Source: Opitutaceae bacterium
GTDB lineage: Bacteria > Verrucomicrobiota > Verrucomicrobiia > Opitutales > Opitutaceae
Direction: 5' to 3'
Assembly (NCBI GenBank): GCA_041395105.1
Contig: JAWLBB010000002.1
Span: 496,001-560,000, forward strand
Length of the DNA stretch: 64,000 nt
The notes beneath the pieces are model-generated. The model was given only the letters and a program-made list of their open reading frames with translations. It did no database searches and was not told the DNA's origin. The position numbers were made by a program, and so were the translations under genes. Each line of letters starts with the position of its first letter. The first letter of the stretch is position 1. Positions 52,063-61,490 of the stretch are shown in pieces.

Positions 52063-52776
52063 ATGCCTGATTCTTCAGCTGGATTTCGCTCCAACCCTCG
52101 TCATCGTGTATTGACCGCGGTTCTCGTGTTGCTCGGTGCCGCCACCCTGGGCCAGGCCCAGGGCTCACAGGCGACCAAAGCGAGTGCCAACCGCTGGGGC
52201 ACCAGCGAGTTCTACCTTGGAGGATCCTTCGTCGGCGGCGGGACCAACATACTCAAGCAGGATCCGGTCACCCTGGATTTCGACGACGATTGGAATTTCC
52301 TCGTCGGCGGCGGCTACAACCTGAACGACAACCTGTACATTGGCGGGGAGATGAACTTCGCCAATACCAGCTTCACCGGGACTGGTTATGATCCCGATAC
52401 CGGTGAGGAGTCGCGACTCACCCAGAGGCTGAAGCAATGGGCCATCCTGATCGGCGGGGAATACAACCTTCTGACCGGCCCGGTTACACCTTACGTTTCC
52501 GCCGGTCTCGGCTTCACGTATATGGAGACCGACGTTCCCGGCGGCGACGCCGAGTTGATCTGTGTTCCCGGCTACTGGCAATGGTGGTGTTACTGGGCCT
52601 ACCCGGTCTATTCGGATTGGTTCTTCACCTACTACGCAGGCGCCGGCCTCCGCTGGGATGTCAACGACCGCACCGTGGTGCGACTCTCCTACGAATCGAA
52701 TTGGATCAACGTATCCGGATTGTCCTCCTCCCCCCGTCAGGATGTCTTCAGCCTGACCATCGGCGGCAAATTCTAG
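52063..52776 (+). CDS. Outer-membrane beta-barrel protein
   Basis: 237 residues. Signal peptide RHRVLTAVLVLLGAATLGQAQ after a short charged start. The mature protein alternates aromatic and glycine-rich strands (WGTSEFYLGGSFVGGG, WNFLVGGGYNLNDNLYIGGEMNF, PYVSAGLGFTYMETD, FFTYYAGAGLRWDVNDRTVVRLSYES) and ends in Phe (LTIGGKF), the usual last residue of outer-membrane barrels. An eight-stranded OmpA/OmpW-like barrel is most likely. Two cysteines in the ELICVPGYWQWWCYW loop may form a disulfide. Role unknown. Confidence 0.85.
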   Translation: MPDSSAGFRSNPRHRVLTAVLVLLGAATLGQAQGSQATKASANRWGTSEFYLGGSFVGGGTNILKQDPVTLDFDDDWNFLVGGGYNLNDNLYIGGEMNFANTSFTGTGYDPDTGEESRLTQRLKQWAILIGGEYNLLTGPVTPYVSAGLGFTYMETDVPGGDAELICVPGYWQWWCYWAYPVYSDWFFTYYAGAGLRWDVNDRTVVRLSYESNWINVSGLSSSPRQDVFSLTIGGKF

Positions 52777-52846
52777 TCTCCTGTGGAAATGCGCAGCACC
52801 TGAAAGCCCGCGCCTCTCCCCTTCCTCTCACTTGAACCCCAGACCC

Positions 52847-53605
52847 ATGCGCTTCGAGGGCAGGACCGCAGTCGTTACGGGCGGCGGGTCGGGCATCGGC
52901 GCGGCCATCGCCGAGCGACTGGCCGGCGAAGGGGCGAAGGTGCTGATCTGGGAGTTGAATCCACAAGGCGCCGAGTCGGTCGTTCAATCCATCTGCCAAG
53001 CCGGCGGTGTGGCCGAGGCCGTCGCTTGCGACGTTTCCAGGCTTGAGTCCGTTCAGAATGCAACCCGCCAGGCGGGCACGATCGACATCCTGGTCAACAA
53101 TGCCGGGATCGCGCATATCGGCACCGCCGAATCGACCACGCCAGAGGACTTCGACCGGATCTTCTCGGTCAATGTCAAGGGGGTCTACCACTGCTTGCAC
53201 GCCATCCTGCCCTCCATGCGGGCACGGGGCAAAGGGGTCATCCTCAATATGGCGTCCATCGCCAGCCGACTTGGAATCCAGGACCGATTTGCCTACTCCA
53301 TGAGCAAAGGGGCGGTTCTCGCCATGACGCTCTCCGCGGCCAAGGACTACGTGAGCGCGGGCATCCGCTGCAATTGTCTCTGCCCGGCCCGGATTCACAC
53401 CCCTTTCGTCGACGCCTACCTCAAGCAGCACTATCCGGATAACCGGGACGAAATGTTCACGCGCCTGTCCGCCTACCAGCCGGTCGGCCGGATGGGTGAG
53501 CCCGCCGAGGTCGCCGCCCTCGCCGCGTTCGTCTGCAGCGATGAAGCCGCCTTCATCACCGGTTCCGCCATCGACATCGACGGTGGAGTCATGAACCTGC
53601 GGTGA
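52847..53605 (+). CDS. Short-chain dehydrogenase/reductase
   Basis: 252 residues from the ATG at 52847 (a TTG 15 bp earlier is less likely). Classical SDR: cofactor motif TGGGSGIG at 13-20, NNAGIAHIG, catalytic Ser in NMASIASRLG and YSMSKGA (Tyr-x-x-x-Lys), and C-terminal ITGSAIDIDGG. NAD(P)-dependent oxidation of a sugar or alcohol is expected. It begins a same-strand group with a dioxygenase, an FAD oxidoreductase and an aldehyde dehydrogenase. Confidence 0.93.
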   Translation: MRFEGRTAVVTGGGSGIGAAIAERLAGEGAKVLIWELNPQGAESVVQSICQAGGVAEAVACDVSRLESVQNATRQAGTIDILVNNAGIAHIGTAESTTPEDFDRIFSVNVKGVYHCLHAILPSMRARGKGVILNMASIASRLGIQDRFAYSMSKGAVLAMTLSAAKDYVSAGIRCNCLCPARIHTPFVDAYLKQHYPDNRDEMFTRLSAYQPVGRMGEPAEVAALAAFVCSDEAAFITGSAIDIDGGVMNLR

Positions 53606-53716
53606 CCCGCATGGTGCCACCGGGCCCAAATGAACCGGCAGGCGCAACAACCATGGGGATTCCCCGTGCCAATACCAGCTTGCTCAGGCGGCCAAACACA
53701 GGGATGATCATTTCCC

Positions 53717-54394
53717 ATGACAGCCCCGCTCAGCCTTTCTCAGTTGGCGGCCTATGAACGCGACGGATTCATTCTCATCTCCGGTCTGATTCCCTCCCCC
53801 ATCGTCCGGAAAGCCGAGTCAACTCTCTGGTCCAGCCTCGGGCTCGATCCGGGCGAGAGAACAGGCTGGCCTGTGGGCGCACAGTTCAGGCGTCAGACCC
53901 ATCCCGATCTGCTGGCCTGCTACACCCCGACCCTGCTTGAAGCGGTTGCCCAACTGGCCGGGGAGGACCTCTCCGCCTTTCCCGCCCCGAGAGCGGTCAC
54001 ATCGATCGTGGGCTTTCCTCCGGTTGACCCTCCCGAGTGGACGTGGCCCCAGCCGCACATCGATCACGCGATCAAGGAAGAAGGCCACAGGACCTTTCCT
54101 CGCCCCTTCCGCGTCGCCTCCATGCTTTTCCTCAATGAAGTCGCGCCCCATGGCGGCGGCACCATTGTCTGGCCCGGATCCCACAAGAAGATTGAAGCCC
54201 TCGCCCTGAGCGACCGGGAACGTTACGCCACCATGTGGGCCCTCAATCTGGATCTCCACCGTCTGGCGCTGGCGAACCCTGTCGAGCTTCAACCCAGGCA
54301 GGGAGACATTCTCTTCTACCAGCACCTCTGTGCCCACGCCGGCAGTTCGAATATCACTTCCCGGCCGCGCGTCGCCTTCAACGCCAAATGGTGA
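53717..54394 (+). CDS. Phytanoyl-CoA dioxygenase-family oxygenase (short)
   Basis: 225 residues, shorter than the other two in the window. Iron ligands His114 and Asp116 (PHIDHAI) and His207 (CAHAGSSNITSR, with Arg216 for 2-oxoglutarate). GGGTIVWPGSHKKIE is the usual PhyH turn. It starts with DGFILISGLIPS, the normal N-terminal helix-strand. Only 39 bp separate it from the FAD oxidoreductase, suggesting sequential oxidations of one substrate. Confidence 0.88.
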   Translation: MTAPLSLSQLAAYERDGFILISGLIPSPIVRKAESTLWSSLGLDPGERTGWPVGAQFRRQTHPDLLACYTPTLLEAVAQLAGEDLSAFPAPRAVTSIVGFPPVDPPEWTWPQPHIDHAIKEEGHRTFPRPFRVASMLFLNEVAPHGGGTIVWPGSHKKIEALALSDRERYATMWALNLDLHRLALANPVELQPRQGDILFYQHLCAHAGSSNITSRPRVAFNAKW

Positions 54395-54433
54395 GTGTCA
54401 CCCGGCGGGAGGCTTTTTCCCGGACAGGCTGAA

Positions 54434-56077
54434 ATGGAAAGTGAACAGACCGACATTCTGGTCGTGGGAGGCGGGGTCGGAGGGTGTGCCGCCGCCCTCG
54501 CAGCAGCTTCGGCCGGTCACTCGGTCATCATGACCGAGGAATGCGACTGGATCGGCGGGCAGTTTACTTCCCAAGCCGTTCCACCGGATGAACACGGCTG
54601 GATCGAGCACTTCGGTTCCACCGCGACTTACCGATCCTTGCGCCATCAGATCCGCGTCCGATACCGATCAAACCCTGCGCTCAAGCCTGAGTTCCGGGAC
54701 ACTCCGTTTCTCAACCCGGGCAATGGCTGGGTCTCCCCCCTCTGCCACGAACCGCGCGTCGCTCTTTCCGTCCTCGAGGGGATGCTCGCTCCAGCCGTGG
54801 CGGCCGGCAGACTGACCATCCATCGGAATACGATTCCCATCGCCGTCGATACGGACGGCGAGGATGTCATCGCTGCCGTGACCTTCCGCCGCTTGGATGA
54901 CAACTCCGAAAGGCGTGTCCGCGCCCGCTATGTCATCGACGCCACGGAAAACGGCGATCTGCTGCCGCTCTCGGGAACCGAGTTCGTGACCGGAGCGGAA
55001 GCCAAGACCGAGACCGGGGAAGCCGACGCCGGGAGCGAGCCGGAACCCGACAATGTCCAGGCGTTCTCCGTCTGCTTCGTCGTCGACCATGACCCTCAAG
55101 GCAACCATGTCGGCGCAGAGCCTGCGGACTATGCCTATTGGCGGGATTTCGTGCCACCGCTTCACCCGCCCTGGCCGGGACCCTGGCTGGGTTGGAAAGG
55201 CCTCCATCCCCGCACGATGGAGCCTTTCGACTATCATTTCGACCCGACCGGAGAGCCCCCGGGACCCTTCAGCGGCTTGTGGAGTTTCCGCCGCATCATC
55301 GACCGGCGCCTCTTTGTCGACGGCGCCTATCCCAGCGATCTCTGTCTGGTCAACTGGCCGATGATCGACTATGTCGGCGGACACCTCCTGACCGGTGACT
55401 CTGCCGATCGTGAAAGCCACATCAGCGCCGCCCGTCGCCAAAGCCTGTCTTTCTTTCACTGGCTCCAAACCGAAGCGCCCCGCCCGGATGGAGGTTTCGG
55501 GTGGCCGGGTCTGCGCATGCGAGGAGATATAACCGGCAGCGCCGACGGACTCGCGAAAATGCCCTATATCCGGGAAAGCCGCCGCATCCGGGCGGAGTTT
55601 ACGGTCCGCCAATCCCACGTCGCCGAAACCGATCGCCCGGGCGAGCTCCTGGCCGAACCCTTTGACGACTCTGTCGGGATCGGTTATTACCGGATCGACC
55701 TTCACCCGACAACCGGCGGGGACAACTACCTCGACGTCGGCAGCCTGCCCTTCCAGGTCCCGCTCGGCGCACTCATACCGGTTCGCATGGAGAATCTTCT
55801 GCCCGGCGCGAAGAATATCGGCACCACCCACATCACCAACGGCTGCTACCGCCTCCATCCCGTGGAATGGACCATCGGCGAAGCGGCCGGGAACCTGGCC
55901 GCTCACTGCCTCGACCTGCAGACAACGCCCCGCACAGTCTACCGCGATCCGGCCCGGCGCCGGGCCTTCCAATGCCGTCTCAAGAAGCGCGGCGTCGAGT
56001 TGAGCTGGCCGCAATCACTCAACCTTGAGGAAGGCGACCCACACGCCCACGCGCGGCACCCCATCGTCCCCTCTTGA
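54434..56077 (+). CDS. FAD-dependent oxidoreductase
   Basis: 547 residues from the ATG at 54434; the frame opens at a GTG (54395), but the family start fits the ATG. The dinucleotide motif VVGGGVGGCAAALAAASAGH is followed by MTEECDWIGGQFTSQ, typical of the FAD_oxidored (pfam12831-like) group common in glycan-degrading bacteria. The C-terminal NGCYRLHPVEWTIGEAAGNLAAHCL is the second FAD-contacting region. No signal peptide. Substrate unknown; the dioxygenase before and aldehyde dehydrogenase after suggest an oxidation pathway. Confidence 0.88.
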   Translation: MESEQTDILVVGGGVGGCAAALAAASAGHSVIMTEECDWIGGQFTSQAVPPDEHGWIEHFGSTATYRSLRHQIRVRYRSNPALKPEFRDTPFLNPGNGWVSPLCHEPRVALSVLEGMLAPAVAAGRLTIHRNTIPIAVDTDGEDVIAAVTFRRLDDNSERRVRARYVIDATENGDLLPLSGTEFVTGAEAKTETGEADAGSEPEPDNVQAFSVCFVVDHDPQGNHVGAEPADYAYWRDFVPPLHPPWPGPWLGWKGLHPRTMEPFDYHFDPTGEPPGPFSGLWSFRRIIDRRLFVDGAYPSDLCLVNWPMIDYVGGHLLTGDSADRESHISAARRQSLSFFHWLQTEAPRPDGGFGWPGLRMRGDITGSADGLAKMPYIRESRRIRAEFTVRQSHVAETDRPGELLAEPFDDSVGIGYYRIDLHPTTGGDNYLDVGSLPFQVPLGALIPVRMENLLPGAKNIGTTHITNGCYRLHPVEWTIGEAAGNLAAHCLDLQTTPRTVYRDPARRRAFQCRLKKRGVELSWPQSLNLEEGDPHAHARHPIVPS

Positions 56078-56111
56078 TACACTCGACACCTTCCCGCAGA
56101 CTCGGATCATC

Positions 56112-57479
56112 ATGGCGCTGACCAGCATCAATCCGGCGACCGGAATGACCATCGCCGTGTACGAAGAAACCACGGACCACGATTTGGAAGAGGCGCTAGG
56201 CAAGAGCCAGTCGGCCTTTCGTGAATGGCGACAAAGGTCATTCCCGGAACGGGCCGACTGCCTCCGCAGAGTGGCCGGACTGCTGCACGAAGATCTCGCC
56301 GCCCATGCCCGGCTGATCACCACGGAAATGGGGAAACCCATTCTCCAGGCCAGGGCCGAGGTCGAGAAATGCTCGTCCGTCCTCGACTACTACGCCACGC
56401 ACGGTGAGGCCTTTCTCGCGGATGAGGTTCCGGTCGGTGCAGGCGGCGGCAGGGCTATCGTGGCCTACCAACCGATCGGGCTGGTGCTTGCGGTCATGCC
56501 CTGGAACTACCCGTTCTGGCAGGTCTTCCGGGCGGCCGCCCCCGCCCTCATGGCGGGCAACGTCATGGTGCTGAAGCACGCCTCCAATGTGACCGGGTGC
56601 GCCCTCGAAATTGAACGGATCTTCTCCGCGGCCGGGTTTCCCGACGGTGTCTTCCAGACCCTCCGAATCGGTTCCAGTCGGGTCGGCCCCTTGATCCGGG
56701 ACCCACGCATCCGGGGCGTCACCCTGACCGGAAGCACCGAGGTGGGCCGCCGGATCGGTGAAGTTGCCGGCCGCGCGCTGAAGACATGCGTGCTGGAACT
56801 GGGCGGATCCGATCCGTATCTGATTCTCAAGGACGCCGACCTCGACAGGGCCGTCGCCCTCACCGTGCAGGGTCGCCTGAACAACAACGGCCAGTCCTGC
56901 ATTGCCGTCAAACGCCTGATCGTCGAGGCCCCCATCCTCCCCGAATTCCGGAAGAGGTACATCGAGGCGACGGAAGGCGTTCGGATGGGAGATCCGCTTG
57001 ACGAGTCCTTTTCTCTCGGTCCCCTCGCCCGGCAGGACCTGCGGGATGAACTTCATGCCCAGGTCATCACATCCCGGAAGCAGGGGGCACGCCTCCTCCT
57101 CGGGGGCACCGTCCCGACCGGTCCCGGATGGTACTACCCGGCGACCGTTCTCGGCGACGTCCGCCCGGGGATGGTTGCCTACGAGGAGGAACTGTTTGGC
57201 CCCGTCGCCTCGATCATCGAGGCCGGGGACGCGGAGGACGGGGTCCGGATCGCCAACGATTCCCGATTCGGATTGGGAGGTGGCATCTTTTCGGAAGACC
57301 GCGACAAAGCGGTCGCCCTGGCCCGTCGGATTGAGACCGGAGCCGTCTTCATCAATGATTTTGTGAAGTCGCACCCGGCGCTGCCCTTCGGCGGCGTCAA
57401 GGACTCCGGATTCGGTCGTGAGCTTGGCCGTCCCGGTATCCGCGCCTTCACCAATATGCAGACGATATCCGTCTCTTGA
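56112..57479 (+). CDS. NAD(P)-dependent aldehyde dehydrogenase, succinate-semialdehyde type
   Basis: 455 residues from the ATG at 56112; the frame is open back into the previous gene, but INPATGMTIAVYEETT is the normal N-terminus. Cofactor and active-site segments: VMPWNYPFWQV, LTGSTEVGRRI, LELGGSDPYLIL (catalytic Glu) and NNGQSCIAVKR (catalytic Cys). This short type oxidises succinate semialdehyde and similar aldehydes. It closes the SDR-dioxygenase-FAD group. Confidence 0.93.
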   Translation: MALTSINPATGMTIAVYEETTDHDLEEALGKSQSAFREWRQRSFPERADCLRRVAGLLHEDLAAHARLITTEMGKPILQARAEVEKCSSVLDYYATHGEAFLADEVPVGAGGGRAIVAYQPIGLVLAVMPWNYPFWQVFRAAAPALMAGNVMVLKHASNVTGCALEIERIFSAAGFPDGVFQTLRIGSSRVGPLIRDPRIRGVTLTGSTEVGRRIGEVAGRALKTCVLELGGSDPYLILKDADLDRAVALTVQGRLNNNGQSCIAVKRLIVEAPILPEFRKRYIEATEGVRMGDPLDESFSLGPLARQDLRDELHAQVITSRKQGARLLLGGTVPTGPGWYYPATVLGDVRPGMVAYEEELFGPVASIIEAGDAEDGVRIANDSRFGLGGGIFSEDRDKAVALARRIETGAVFINDFVKSHPALPFGGVKDSGFGRELGRPGIRAFTNMQTISVS

Positions 57480-57564
57480 AATGGTTCCGCCGAGGGTTCG
57501 CTGGTCCGCCGCGCCGGTCCGGGCGCCTCGGTCCCCTCAACGAAGTCCGCAGCCGACGGGAAGC

Positions 57565-58752
57565 CTACAGAACGATGCCGCCGGCCACCGCACAGAGAAT
57601 GACGAGCAGCCAGGGCGGAAGCTTGAGAAAACGCAGGGCACCGAAGGCCAGCAATGCGAAAACCACCTGCGGACCGCCGGCCACGCCGGAGATCAGGACC
57701 GGGCTGTAAAAGGCCGCCCCGAGAAGTCCGACCACGGCCGCATTCGTACCCATCATTGAACTACGAGCAGAAGGCAGGGCCCGCAGTCTGTTCCAATAAG
57801 GCATGGCTCCCGGGAGCAGCAACCAGGAGGGCAGATAGATCGCGACCAGGGCGAGCAGGCCGCCCCCAACCCCACCCGGCCCCACATTGATGACGGATCC
57901 CAGGTAGGCGGCGAAGGTGAAGAGCGGTCCCGGCATTGCCTGGACGAAACCATAGCCCGCGAGAAAGGTGTCCCGATCCAGCCATCCACGTCCCACCGTG
58001 GCCTCCTCCAGCAGCGGAAGGACGACATGCCCCCCGCCGAAAACCAGCGATCCCGAGCGATAAAAGGATTCGATCAGGAAGGCGAGCGGCGCACCCGTGG
58101 CCCAGACGAGGATCGGAAGGCCGACCAGCAGGGACGCAAAGGCAAGAAGCCAGGGCCAACCCGTGTTCGTCCCCTGCCCGGCCGGTGTGGCCGCCGACGC
58201 ATCCGGCACCAGGAACACCCGGCCGGCCAGGGCTCCGGCCACAATCACGGCCACCTGCATCCAGGCCATTGGGAAGAGGATCATGACGCTGGCCGCGAGT
58301 ATGGCGATGACCGCCCGCTTCGCGTCCGGGCAGAGCTTCGCCGCCATCGTCCAGAGCGCGTTGGCCACGACCGCCACCGCCGCGATTTTCAGTCCGCCGA
58401 TCCACCCGCCCAGTTCCCATCCATCCGAAAAACCCAACCCGTAGGCAAAGGCCAGCATGAGGGCGGCTGAGGGCAGTGTGAACCCGATCCAGGCGGCCGC
58501 ACCTCCCAACCATCCGGCCTGTCGCAACCCGATGGAATAAACCACCTGACTGCTGGCCGGACCCGGAAGGAACTGGCAGAGGGCCACCAGATCGGCGAAG
58601 GTCGATTCATCCAGCCACTTGCGGCGCCTGACGAATTCCTCATGAAAATAACCCAGATGAGCCACTGGACCGCCGAACGATGCGCAACCAAGGCGAAGAC
58701 AGACCAGGAGCACTTCCCGCCAGTTTCGATTCACAGGTCTTTGTCTGGGCAT
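57565..58752 (-). CDS. chrA: Chromate transporter, two-domain
   Basis: 395 residues from the ATG at 58752 (the frame extends upstream without protein-like sequence). Two CHR domains: the first with LRLGCASFGGPVAHLGYFHEEFV and ALCQFLPGPASSQ, the second with YRSGSLVFGGGHVVLPLLEE and YGFVQAMPGPLFTFAAYLG. About ten membrane helices. Members export chromate and confer chromate resistance, though many may move other anions. Divergent from ddl, convergent with the aldehyde dehydrogenase. Confidence 0.93.
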   Translation of the reverse strand: MPRQRPVNRNWREVLLVCLRLGCASFGGPVAHLGYFHEEFVRRRKWLDESTFADLVALCQFLPGPASSQVVYSIGLRQAGWLGGAAAWIGFTLPSAALMLAFAYGLGFSDGWELGGWIGGLKIAAVAVVANALWTMAAKLCPDAKRAVIAILAASVMILFPMAWMQVAVIVAGALAGRVFLVPDASAATPAGQGTNTGWPWLLAFASLLVGLPILVWATGAPLAFLIESFYRSGSLVFGGGHVVLPLLEEATVGRGWLDRDTFLAGYGFVQAMPGPLFTFAAYLGSVINVGPGGVGGGLLALVAIYLPSWLLLPGAMPYWNRLRALPSARSSMMGTNAAVVGLLGAAFYSPVLISGVAGGPQVVFALLAFGALRFLKLPPWLLVILCAVAGGIVL

Positions 58753-58949
58753 CGTCCAAGCGGCGCAAACGCAAAGTGCCGGAGGTCGCCCGGGTTTCTC
58801 CTGATCCCCGAGGACCCTGACGGAACGTTCTTCAGACTCCAGGTCGGTCTTCCCGGGCAAATTGTCGAAACCGGAGAAACCGAGTCCACTCACCCGCGCT
58901 TTACGTTCTTGCCTGCGGTGGCCCGGGCGGTGTTGTCTCGGGTCCTCCC

Positions 58950-59963
58950 ATGAAAGTCGTCGTCCTATTTGGCGGTACCAGCGCAGAGCGTGATGTCTCG
59001 ATTGCCTCCGGCCTCCAGGTGGCAAGGGCCCTCCGGAAGAACGGACACGAGGTCGTGGCAGTCGATACCGCCCGCGGCGCCCTCCTGCCGACGGAAGAGG
59101 AACGGCTCCTGACCGGATCCGTTGGGCAGATCCCCCCGGAAACCGAGGCTCTTGCCGTGCTCAAGGGATCCGCCCCCGCCCTCTCGAAGGAGGGCCTGCT
59201 GGGTCAGGCCGACGTGGTCTTCCTCGCTCTCCACGGCGGGACCGGCGAGGACGGCACGATCCAAGCGGTCCTCGATCTGGCCGGTGTGCCCTACACCGGC
59301 AGCGGCCACGCGGCCAGCGCCATGGCCATGGACAAGGATGTCTCCAAACAACTCTTCCGAGCTGCCGGCGTGCCCACGCCCGACTGGCTGATCGCCCCGG
59401 CCGACCATGCGGCCATCGTTGCGCAGATCGGCCTGCCGACCGTGGTCAAAGCCAACCGCCAGGGATCCTCCATCGGACTGTCCATCGTGCGGAGAGCCGA
59501 GGATCTTGCCGCAGCCATCGATGAAGCGAAACGGTTTGATCCCGAAGTCATGATCGAACGCTTCATACCCGGTCGCGAACTGACAGTCGGAATTCTTGAG
59601 GGAATCGCGCTTCCGCCCGGCGAGATCATCCCCCGGCGCAGCGAACACTTCGACTACCAAAGCAAGTATCAGCCCGGCGGGGCGGAGGAGATTTTCCCGG
59701 CCAACCTGACACCCGACCAGGAAACGGAAATCCAGAGCCTCGCCCTGAAGGCCCACCGAGCTCTCAAGCTGGGCGCTTACAGCCGGGTGGATTTCCGGCT
59801 CGACGAAGCCGGGGCCTTCTGGTGCCTCGAGGTCAATACGCTCCCCGGGATGACGGCGACCAGCCTTCTCCCGCAGGCCGCCCGGGCAGCCGGTATCGAT
59901 TTCGAGTCGCTTTGCGAAAGAATCGTTCATCTCGCAGTTGAAAGGGCACCTTCCGTCAAATGA
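58950..59963 (+). CDS. ddl: D-alanine--D-alanine ligase
   Basis: ATP-grasp enzyme that makes the D-Ala-D-Ala dipeptide of peptidoglycan. 337 residues: VVLFGGTSAERDVSIASG at the start, LALHGGTGEDGTIQ, GSGHAASAMAMDKDVSK, VKANRQGSSIGLSIV (ATP-binding lysine) and the metal-binding FWCLEVNTLPGMT near the end. The start has no Shine-Dalgarno site but matches the family. It overlaps the ROK kinase gene by 4 bp and opens an apparent four-gene run. Confidence 0.95.
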   Translation: MKVVVLFGGTSAERDVSIASGLQVARALRKNGHEVVAVDTARGALLPTEEERLLTGSVGQIPPETEALAVLKGSAPALSKEGLLGQADVVFLALHGGTGEDGTIQAVLDLAGVPYTGSGHAASAMAMDKDVSKQLFRAAGVPTPDWLIAPADHAAIVAQIGLPTVVKANRQGSSIGLSIVRRAEDLAAAIDEAKRFDPEVMIERFIPGRELTVGILEGIALPPGEIIPRRSEHFDYQSKYQPGGAEEIFPANLTPDQETEIQSLALKAHRALKLGAYSRVDFRLDEAGAFWCLEVNTLPGMTATSLLPQAARAAGIDFESLCERIVHLAVERAPSVK

Positions 59964-60904
59964 TGTCATCCTCGGATCAGAGATTCCTCGGGATCGAAAT
60001 CGGCGGCACCAAGCTCCAGGTGTCTGTCGGGACCGCAATGGGCACCCTCATCGAAACTGCCCGCGCCAACGTGCCCAAGGGCGCTGGAGGAGGCGAGATC
60101 CGCGCCATCATCCTCGATCTCTGCCGGCAGTTGATTGCAAATCACGCTGTTTCGGGAGTGGGCGCAGGCTTCGGCGGGCCGGTCGATATTCGAACAGGAA
60201 CCATTGCCCGATCGCATCAAGTCGAGGGATGGGACGGGTTCTCGCTCCGGTCCTGGCTCGAGGGCACCCTCGACCTGCCCACCGCGGTTGAAAACGACTC
60301 CAATACGGCGGCACTCGCTGAAGCGCGCCTCGGCGCCGGTTCTGGCCACAACCCCGTTTTCTACACCAATCTCGGCAGTGGGGTCGGAGGTGGCCTGGTC
60401 CATAATGGAAGAATCACCCACGGTCGTCCTCCCGGTGAAGCCGAGATCGGCCATCTCCGCCTTTCCCCCGGCGGACCGATCGTGGAATCGGTCTGCTCGG
60501 GCTGGGCGCTCGACCAACGCCTGCGCGCACTCGCGGCCGAACACGCCGATTCCACCCTGGCCCGAATGCTCTGTGACATGACCTCCGGAGAATCCCGCGT
60601 CCTGCCCGAGGCCCTCGCTGGCGGCGACGTGCATGCGCGTCAGGCCCTTGACGAAACGGTTGAGGCGTTTGGCTTCGCCCTCTCCCACGTCGTCCACCTG
60701 GTCTCCCCAGAAATCATCGTGATCGGAGGCGGGCTTTCCCATCTGGGCGACGTCTTTGTCGCCCCGCTCAAGATCGCCCTCGCATCCAATATCATGGAAG
60801 CCATGCTTCCCGCACCCGATATCCGAACCGCCACCCTCGGCGAAGAAGTCGTCCCGACGGGTGCCATTCTTCTCGCGGCCGATGCCGCGGCGCAGACCCA
60901 CTGA
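59960..60904 (+). CDS. ROK-family sugar kinase lacking the zinc motif
   Basis: 314 residues, start overlapping ddl by ATGA. ROK features: phosphate-binding GIEIGGTKLQVSVGT, GAGFGGPVD, VENDSNTAALAEARLGAG with the catalytic Asp, and NLGSGVGGGLVHNG. Where ROK kinases normally have the zinc-binding CxCGxxGCxE after GHL/GH, this protein has GHLRLSPGGPIVESVCSGWALDQ: only one cysteine remains. The C-terminal IIVIGGGLSHLGD is normal. It probably phosphorylates glucose or an amino sugar, but the missing motif makes the substrate uncertain. Confidence 0.85.
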   Translation: MMSSSDQRFLGIEIGGTKLQVSVGTAMGTLIETARANVPKGAGGGEIRAIILDLCRQLIANHAVSGVGAGFGGPVDIRTGTIARSHQVEGWDGFSLRSWLEGTLDLPTAVENDSNTAALAEARLGAGSGHNPVFYTNLGSGVGGGLVHNGRITHGRPPGEAEIGHLRLSPGGPIVESVCSGWALDQRLRALAAEHADSTLARMLCDMTSGESRVLPEALAGGDVHARQALDETVEAFGFALSHVVHLVSPEIIVIGGGLSHLGDVFVAPLKIALASNIMEAMLPAPDIRTATLGEEVVPTGAILLAADAAAQTH

Positions 60905-60905
60905 A

Positions 60906-61475
60906 ATGAATATCAAGAGCTGGACAACCGACTACCTCGACAAGCATTGCCGGACGATGGCCACGGTCCAGGCCGACGCGATGGCCAACCTCCGCAGCCA
61001 CTTCGATCGCGCGCTGGCCGCAGACCGACGGATCTTTGTCTGTGGCAACGGCGGCAGTGCCGCCAACGCTTCCCACTTCGTGACCGACCTTGGCAAAGGG
61101 GCCTCGGATGCGATCGGCCGCCGTTTCCGCTGCCAGAGCCTGAACGACAACGTCCCCTGGATCACGGCAATCGGCAACGACTATGCCTACGAGGATGTTT
61201 TCGTCCGCCAGCTGGAGAATCTCGCCGAGGCCGGCGATCTGCTCATGGTCATGACGGTGAGCGGCAACTCCCCCAACCTGGTCAAGGCCGTCGACTGGGC
61301 CAATGCCCACGGACTCACCACCATCGGACTGGTCGGAGGAAAGGGCGGGATCGTTGCCGAAAGGGCCCGATCCGTCATCCGGATCGACGATACGCATTAC
61401 GGTCGGGTCGAAGACGCCCACATGTTGATTTGCCATCTCCTCTGCTATTCCTATATGGAGAAGGTTGATCAGTAA
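60906..61475 (+). CDS. SIS-domain sugar isomerase (GmhA/phosphoheptose isomerase-like)
   Basis: 189 residues from the ATG one base after the ROK stop. A single SIS domain: FVCGNGGSAANASHFVTDL (45-61), MVMTVSGNSPNLVKAVDWA and GLVGGKGGIVAERA. This combination fits GmhA/DiaA-type proteins, which isomerise sedoheptulose-7-phosphate for lipopolysaccharide heptose or bind phosphosugars. The active-site Glu/His pair of GmhA cannot be placed with confidence. Its coupling with a ROK kinase suggests handling of a phosphosugar made by that kinase. Confidence 0.85.
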   Translation: MNIKSWTTDYLDKHCRTMATVQADAMANLRSHFDRALAADRRIFVCGNGGSAANASHFVTDLGKGASDAIGRRFRCQSLNDNVPWITAIGNDYAYEDVFVRQLENLAEAGDLLMVMTVSGNSPNLVKAVDWANAHGLTTIGLVGGKGGIVAERARSVIRIDDTHYGRVEDAHMLICHLLCYSYMEKVDQ

Positions 61476-61490
61476 GCGCACTTTCCAAAC

